DNA of 44,999 nucleotides. Source: Oscillospiraceae bacterium (GTDB lineage: Bacteria; Bacillota; Clostridia; Oscillospirales; Oscillospiraceae). The position numbers were made by a program, and so were the translations under genes. The stretch is taken from contig JAAWQS010000016.1 of the NCBI GenBank assembly GCA_022800665.1, positions 1-44,999 on the forward strand, given 5' to 3'. Below, piece after piece: positions 41,155 to 44,999 of the stretch (position 1 is its first letter; every line of letters begins with the position of its first letter). Under the pieces are notes generated by a model. That model searched no databases. It saw only the letters and a program-made list of their open reading frames with translations, and was not told the DNA's origin.

Positions 41155-42345
41155 ATGTCCGACTTCTTCAACGAAGCGTTGAAGGGTGGCCTTGATAGTT
41201 TGACAGCTGACCAACTGGATGAACTAATAATCATGGCCCATGCAAAAAGGTCGGAAATTAGAGGAAAAAAGGAAATTAAAACATCAGATAGTTGTCCATT
41301 TTGTGGAAGTATCAGGATCAAAAAACATGGGAAATCAAGAAAAGGGACTCCAAGAAAAATTTGCAAGGATTGTGGAAAGACATTTTCTTTCGGAATTGAC
41401 ACTCTGGAACAAAACACACGCCTATCAGATACAAAACTTGCGGCTCTGTACGTAGGAATTGTAGAGAATCAAACGATTGCGAATCTTGCCCAAAAGATGA
41501 AAGTTAGCAGATCAACAGCGGCACAGCACAAATTAAAAATCATGGACATTCTTTATCAGAGAATGATGGCACAGCTAAGAGGAATAGACGATGATGGAAA
41601 CCCCATCTTCAAATTTGAGGGAGAGATACAATGTGATGAATGGTTCTGCACTGTATCATTCAAAGGAAAACGGGATCCAGAGTTTTTCATTTTTACATTG
41701 AAAAGGTTCCCACGACATAATTGCTCCTCGGAAGATCAAGATAAATATTTGAAAAAACACGATTTATGGAATAGGGTAATAGCCATTCCTGGCTATTTAG
41801 AGGAACTACGGGAAAACACTAAAAGATACAAACGGGGAATCAGCAATGAGCAAGCCTGCATTGTTGTAGCTGTAGATGATGAAAAGAACTTAATCGCAAA
41901 ACCTGTTTCTGTTGGCAGGTTAGAAACAGCTGATGCAAAGAAATTATTATCAGGACACTTTGACAATGGTAGTACACTCATTACGGATAGTCATTCAGCT
42001 TATCCAGTCTTAGCCAAGAGTGAAAAAATCAATCATGTCCAAATAAAAGCTGACAAGCACACCGAGGGCCGATATAATCTTGCATCTGTCAATGGAATTC
42101 ATTCGCAGATAGAAAAATTTATGCCAGAATCAGCAGAACGCATTCCAGCAACAAAGTATCTGAATCAATACATGGCCTTGTTTATATGGCAATGGTTACA
42201 TAAAGGTTTAACACTGGACGAGAAAGTTATTATGTTAAAACGCACCCTCGCAGACAGTTGGGATGATTACAAAGAATCCTATGAAAGCATTAAATCTCGT
42301 CCACTGGACATTAACACCAAGGGCCAATTCCCTAATGTAGTATAA
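41155..42345 (+). CDS. IS1595-family transposase
   Basis: 396 residues. The N-terminal zinc ribbon (Cys47, Cys50, Cys70, Cys73; SCPFCGS...KICKDCGKTF) and a helix-turn-helix (TIANLAQKMKVSRSTAAQHKL) are followed by the ISXO2-like DDE catalytic core: EIQCDEWF, LITDSHSAYPVL and NGIHSQIEKF. This order is typical for IS1595 proteins, which are 250-400 residues, so it is complete and probably active. The SD GGAGG lies 7 nt before the ATG. It ends with its own terminator at 42362-42391. Confidence 0.92.
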   Translation: MSDFFNEALKGGLDSLTADQLDELIIMAHAKRSEIRGKKEIKTSDSCPFCGSIRIKKHGKSRKGTPRKICKDCGKTFSFGIDTLEQNTRLSDTKLAALYVGIVENQTIANLAQKMKVSRSTAAQHKLKIMDILYQRMMAQLRGIDDDGNPIFKFEGEIQCDEWFCTVSFKGKRDPEFFIFTLKRFPRHNCSSEDQDKYLKKHDLWNRVIAIPGYLEELRENTKRYKRGISNEQACIVVAVDDEKNLIAKPVSVGRLETADAKKLLSGHFDNGSTLITDSHSAYPVLAKSEKINHVQIKADKHTEGRYNLASVNGIHSQIEKFMPESAERIPATKYLNQYMALFIWQWLHKGLTLDEKVIMLKRTLADSWDDYKESYESIKSRPLDINTKGQFPNVV

Positions 42346-42361
42346 TAACAATGATTTTGAA

Positions 42362-42391
42362 ATGGGTCAGACACTGTCCTGGCCCATTTTT
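42362..42391 (+). terminator. Terminator after the transposase
   Basis: ATGGGTCAG (42362-42370) pairs with CTGGCCCAT (42379-42387), followed by TTTTAA. It separates transposase and sigma-factor transcription. Confidence 0.78.
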
Positions 42392-42412
42392 AATGCTATC
42401 GTGTAGGCAGTA

Positions 42413-42421
42413 TGATATAAT
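42413..42421 (+). promoter_or_regulatory. Possible extended -10 promoter of the sigma/anti-sigma pair
   Basis: TGATATAAT (42413-42421), an extended -10 without a clear -35. An autoregulated promoter may also lie in the next 70 nt (TGTCAG...GTGTATAT), but I could not define one. Confidence 0.4.
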
Positions 42422-42495
42422 AAGAAAAAAATTTTTCAAAATAAGTGTCAGATTTTTGCTTAGAAATTGTGTATATAGGTGAAAGGAGGATTTGT

Positions 42496-43056
42496 ATGGA
42501 TGATAATGGCATAATCCAGCTCTATTGGGATAGGGATGATCAAGCCATAACAATAACATCCGATAAATACGGTCATTACTGCAAAGCCATAGCAAGGAAC
42601 ATATTGAATAGTGAAGAAGATGCAGAGGAATGTGTCAATGATACCTATCTAAACGCCTGGAAATCCATGCCAACCCATTGGCCTGAACAATTAGCAACAT
42701 TCCTCGGTAAAATCACACGGAACCTAGCTTTTAACAGGTACAAGCATAATCATACCGAAAAACGCGGCGGGGGCGAAATAGCACTTGTTTTAGATGAATT
42801 GACCGACTGTATATCGGATGTTGATGATGTAGAGCAAATCATTAACCGCCAAGAACTGATAAAGGCTATCAATTCATTTGTCAGAAGTCTTTCAGTAAAC
42901 AAGCGGAATTTGTTTGTACGACGCTATTGGTATGCAGATTCAATTTCAGCCATTGCAAATGACACTGGAATGTTGCAGGGAACCGTATCAAAGACATTAG
43001 GGCGGACAAGAAAAGAACTAAAAGCATATTTGACAGAAAGGGGCTTTGAGATATGA
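42496..43056 (+). CDS. Sigma-70-family (ECF-type) RNA polymerase sigma factor
   Basis: 186 residues with regions 2 and 4 only. Region 2 is at about 22-80 (HYCKAIARNILNSEEDAEECVNDTYLNAWKSMP), region 4 at about 130-180 (LFVRRYWYADSISAIANDTGMLQGTVSKTLGRTRKELK, a helix-turn-helix). SD GGAGG lies 6 nt before the ATG. It overlaps the next gene by 4 nt (ATGA), a typical sigma/anti-sigma arrangement. It should direct RNA polymerase to a small set of promoters, possibly its own and other cargo. Genes of this type are known in Clostridia; in a transposon they are unusual. Confidence 0.88.
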   Translation: MDDNGIIQLYWDRDDQAITITSDKYGHYCKAIARNILNSEEDAEECVNDTYLNAWKSMPTHWPEQLATFLGKITRNLAFNRYKHNHTEKRGGGEIALVLDELTDCISDVDDVEQIINRQELIKAINSFVRSLSVNKRNLFVRRYWYADSISAIANDTGMLQGTVSKTLGRTRKELKAYLTERGFEI

Positions 43057-44492
43057 GAAAAGAAGATTTCTTTGAAGTCCTTGGTGAACTTGACGACGAC
43101 ATCGTGAAAGGGGCTAAAACAACTATGAAGAAAGATAAGGACAAAAAGCCCATTTGGGCTAAGTGGGGAGCATTGGCTGCCTGTTTGGCTCTGATTGTAA
43201 GTCTGGCTGGCGGTACACTCATTGCCGAGGCCAAGGCATACAGTACAGCGGTAAAGTTTTTCGAGGTCAACGGCTTGTCCATGGAGGGCCTGAACCGATC
43301 AGACGTGAAAGCGGTCTACCGAGACATTACGACCAAGAGCTTTACAAATGATAAGACGGCCCAAGTGATGGAACGTTCGGTGCCGGGGATGGAGATTTCC
43401 CAGCGGGAGCCCACCCCGGAGGAACTGGCGGCACTGTGGGATTGGAATATGTGGCGCAACGCCCAGTCAAGGGCTGGGATCAGCTACCGCATCGATATTC
43501 AAGAAAAGATGGACGAGACACTGGGATTCGATGTGATGGACAAAAGCACCCTGGAATGCTATCGGGATGGAGAATTGCTCTGGACGGCGGAAATCCACGA
43601 TTTCCTTGCAGAAGGCAGCGTATTTACCGCTGACGGGACAGCAGTCTGGGGTCGCAATGACACCTGGTCCAGCGAACAGCCCACCTGTGCTTGGCTTGCT
43701 AGGATAGATATGAGCGGGGGCATTTTATGGCGGCAACAGATGGATCATGGCTTCAAGCACGAATATATATCCCATGTATTGGACAACAGGGATGGAACCT
43801 GGGCGGTTATCAGCCGGGGGGATTTGAGATACCTTTGTCTGAGCCAATACGACACCGACGGCAATGAGTTGTCCTTCCATAAAACCGAGGTGGGCAACCT
43901 GGGCATCTGGAACGCTGCCCGGTTGGGGGACGGCTACCTGGCCCAACTGGGGAACATCACGGACGGCGAGACTGACCGGCTGGTCAAACTGGACCGGGAG
44001 GGGAATCTGCTGGACAGCTTCCTCTACGAAGGGGAAGACTGCGACTACACCATCACCAACATGATCGAGTTTGGGGGCCGGGTGTACCTGTCGGCTTACG
44101 CCGTGCCCAAGCAGACAGACGGGGGCGGGCGGCATGAGATTGCCAATATCTTGGCCTACCTGTTTGACAACAACATTTGGGAGATTTCCAGCGAGGAATT
44201 GACCCCCATGGTGCGGGATAACTACACGGCGGTGCTACTTCTGTGCGACCCAGAAGGGGGAACACCAGAGATATTCTATTCTGTCAAAGGCTCTCTGGGC
44301 GGAAGATTGACCGTAAACGACACTGGAGAATTGGGGTGGGATGTGGAGAGCGTGGTGAGCACATTTTTTTCCCCAGCTACCAACTCCTTTACCATCGGCG
44401 GCACCTGTCAGGTATTCTGTTATACCTTTGATAATGCCGGAACTCTGCTTCGCCAAGAGGATACAGGCGAAACAGTACCATATCATAGATAG
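43053..44492 (+). CDS. Membrane-anchored anti-sigma / sensor protein
   Basis: 479 residues. The N-terminus (about 1-35, RKEDFFEVLGELDDDIVKGAK) is the cytoplasmic part likely to hold the sigma factor; one transmembrane helix lies at about 37-57 (KWGALAACLALIVSLAGGTLIAEA). The remaining ~420 residues are predicted extracellular, with blade-like repeats (LWTAEIHDFLAEGSVFTADGTAVW..., ILWRQQ..., RLVKLDREGNLLDSF) suggesting a beta-propeller. DNA composition changes abruptly at about 43220: the cytoplasmic and TM part is AT-rich like the sigma factor, the sensor part is GC-rich like the host. It looks assembled from two sources. Confidence 0.78.
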   Translation: MRKEDFFEVLGELDDDIVKGAKTTMKKDKDKKPIWAKWGALAACLALIVSLAGGTLIAEAKAYSTAVKFFEVNGLSMEGLNRSDVKAVYRDITTKSFTNDKTAQVMERSVPGMEISQREPTPEELAALWDWNMWRNAQSRAGISYRIDIQEKMDETLGFDVMDKSTLECYRDGELLWTAEIHDFLAEGSVFTADGTAVWGRNDTWSSEQPTCAWLARIDMSGGILWRQQMDHGFKHEYISHVLDNRDGTWAVISRGDLRYLCLSQYDTDGNELSFHKTEVGNLGIWNAARLGDGYLAQLGNITDGETDRLVKLDREGNLLDSFLYEGEDCDYTITNMIEFGGRVYLSAYAVPKQTDGGGRHEIANILAYLFDNNIWEISSEELTPMVRDNYTAVLLLCDPEGGTPEIFYSVKGSLGGRLTVNDTGELGWDVESVVSTFFSPATNSFTIGGTCQVFCYTFDNAGTLLRQEDTGETVPYHR

Positions 44493-44509
44493 CCCTAAGC
44501 CAATACTTT

Positions 44510-44544
44510 ATAGGGGCAGTCAAACTTGATTCGACTGCCCCTAT
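44510..44544 (+). terminator. Terminator after the anti-sigma gene
   Basis: ATAGGGGCAGTC (44510-44521) pairs with GACTGCCCCTAT (44533-44544), a perfect 12-bp stem with an 11-nt loop, followed by TTCT. Confidence 0.75.
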
Positions 44545-44700
44545 TTCTATGCCGACAGGCAGATGTAGATGAATTATGGTTTACGATGCTGACGTTTTTA
44601 TATGAGAATAATATAAGAATTGCACGCCCTACAGAAACAATCTAAAATTAGGTAGAATCGGCTAATTCAATGATTATACAGCAAAAATTTAGATTATATC
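44545..44700. other. Right non-coding end of the transposon
   Basis: About 155 bases of AT-rich sequence between the terminator and the right inverted repeat. No gene or further signal was found. Confidence 0.55.
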
Positions 44701-44727
44701 ACCGGGAACACGAAAGCGAATTGGGAT
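44701..44727 (-). repeat. Right terminal inverted repeat
   Basis: Complement starts ATCCCAATTCG and ends TTCGTGTTCCCGGT; see the left repeat at 40047-40073. Confidence 0.88.
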
Positions 44728-44735
44728 TAAATTTA
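44728..44735. repeat. Target-site duplication, right copy
   Basis: TAAATTTA, identical to 40039-40046. The match extends two bases further (ATTAAATTTA), so the true duplication is 8-10 bp. Confidence 0.88.
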
Positions 44736-44899
44736 CAGAAGAAGGGGGCGTAAACGTCCGGATCGGATACCGGTGGGAGAGCTACGGCATCAATCTGATT
44801 GTAGATATCTGCGATACCGGCATTGGCATGACGGACTCCCAGCTGGCGCAGATGTACGACGTCTTTTACCAGGCGGATTCCGGAAGCAGCCGCATTGCC
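44736..44899 (+). pseudogene. Histidine kinase, 3' fragment (interrupted)
   Basis: Continues the kinase read at 39110-40046 in the same frame: TEEGGVNVRIGYRWESYGINLIVDICDTGIGMTD, which has the G1 box of the ATPase domain (DTGIGM), followed by LAQMYDVFYQADSGSSRIAG (F box). The normal next motif, the Gly-rich G2 box (GGTGLGL), is missing: the sequence turns abruptly at about 44900, where a second insertion seems to begin. Confidence 0.85.
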
Positions 44900-44999
44900 G
44901 GGGCCCTCCGTAAAATCTTGTGTAAGCGAGATTCGACAAAGTCAAGTATGGTGCAGAGAAAACAGTACAGAATGTGGGCTGGAGCCCTTGCTGACACAT
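44900..44999. mobile_element. Left end of a second insertion, probably IS256-family
   Basis: Kinase coding similarity ends at GCCGGG, and the sequence continues GGGCCCTCCGTAAAATC TTGTGTAAGCGAG in the style of IS256-family end repeats (a GG-start followed by TCCGTAAAAT and GTGTAAG). The rest runs off the window, with no transposase seen. A different element type cannot be excluded. Confidence 0.5.

Larger units (their letters stand above)
40047..44727 (+). mobile_element. IS1595-family transposon with cargo genes (4681 bp)
   Basis: A complete mobile element inserted in a histidine kinase gene. Ends form inverted repeats of about 27 bp (24 identical): 40047-40073 and 44701-44727, sharing TCCCAATTCG and TTCGTGTTCCCGGT. 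It is flanked by the 8-bp direct repeat TAAATTTA, the usual length for IS1595. It carries an Mrr-like nuclease (40423-41100), the transposase (41155-42345), an ECF-type sigma factor and a membrane sensor/anti-sigma protein (42496-44492). Most is visibly AT-rich against the host. All four genes point the same way. Transposase-class assignment rests on the Zn ribbon plus DDE pattern and TSD length. Confidence 0.9.

Noticed and set aside
44905-44999. Group II intron 5' end (GTG...AAGTCAAGTA...) at the right edge
   Set aside because: The match to GUGYG and intron domain I is weak, and TCCGTAAAAT...GTGTAAG directly after the break fits an IS256-type end better. An IS66-type end (GTAAGCG) was considered for the same reason and set aside.

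Overview
The window looks like a chromosomal segment of a GC-rich, low-mobility-background Clostridia, most likely an Oscillospiraceae gut bacterium of the Flavonifractor / Lawsonibacter / Pseudoflavonifractor kind. This is inferred from strong Shine-Dalgarno sites, sigma-A type promoters, the clostridial gene content (indolepyruvate:ferredoxin oxidoreductase, ECF vitamin transporter, SpoVB-like flippase, IscR-NifS-NifU) and a glmU-prs-pth order with mfd nearby, as known from Bacillus. No rRNA, tRNA or CRISPR array was recognised.

Layout. 1-5.7 kb: a frameshifted C39-like lipoprotein relic, then (minus strand) an ABC ATPase and a very large FtsX-type permease with a ~500-residue heptad-repeat domain. 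5.9-9.3 kb: mfd. 9.3-13.5 kb (minus): trmL-pgk-tpiA-gpmI, lower glycolysis without a gap gene. 13.9-16.6 kb: glmU-like gene with a shrunken N-terminal domain, prs, pth. 16.7-18.9 kb: a small serine recombinase, then an ECF S component next to coaX (pantothenate uptake and phosphorylation). 19-21.3 kb: iscR-nifS-nifU with two matching palindromic operators. 21.4-24.9 kb: folate genes, folA on plus and folE-HD-folP-folBK on minus, the latter behind a long structured leader that may be a tetrahydrofolate riboswitch. 25-26.2 kb: three small unrecognised genes, the last with GPPPP repeats. 26.3-31 kb: FIST sensor, soluble chemotaxis transducer, DUF2971-like protein, acyl-CoA ligase. 31-32.2 kb: a more AT-rich pair (secreted Cys-rich protein and DUF1835/DUF3658 protein). 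32.3-34.8 kb: a 100-bp MITE-like repeat and iorAB. 34.8-38.6 kb: small coiled-coil, secreted stalk-domain, zinc-ribbon and flippase genes. 38.7-45 kb: a response regulator and a histidine kinase that has been broken apart.

The most striking part is the right end. A 4.68-kb AT-rich transposon (40047-44727) sits inside the histidine kinase gene. It has ~27-bp terminal inverted repeats, an 8-bp target duplication (TAAATTTA) and an IS1595-family transposase. Its cargo is an Mrr-like PD-(D/E)XK nuclease and an ECF-type sigma factor overlapping a membrane-anchored anti-sigma/sensor. Removing the element and one target copy restores the kinase reading frame exactly. About 165 bp further on the kinase is cut again by what looks like the left end of a second insertion sequence (IS256-like), which runs out of the window.
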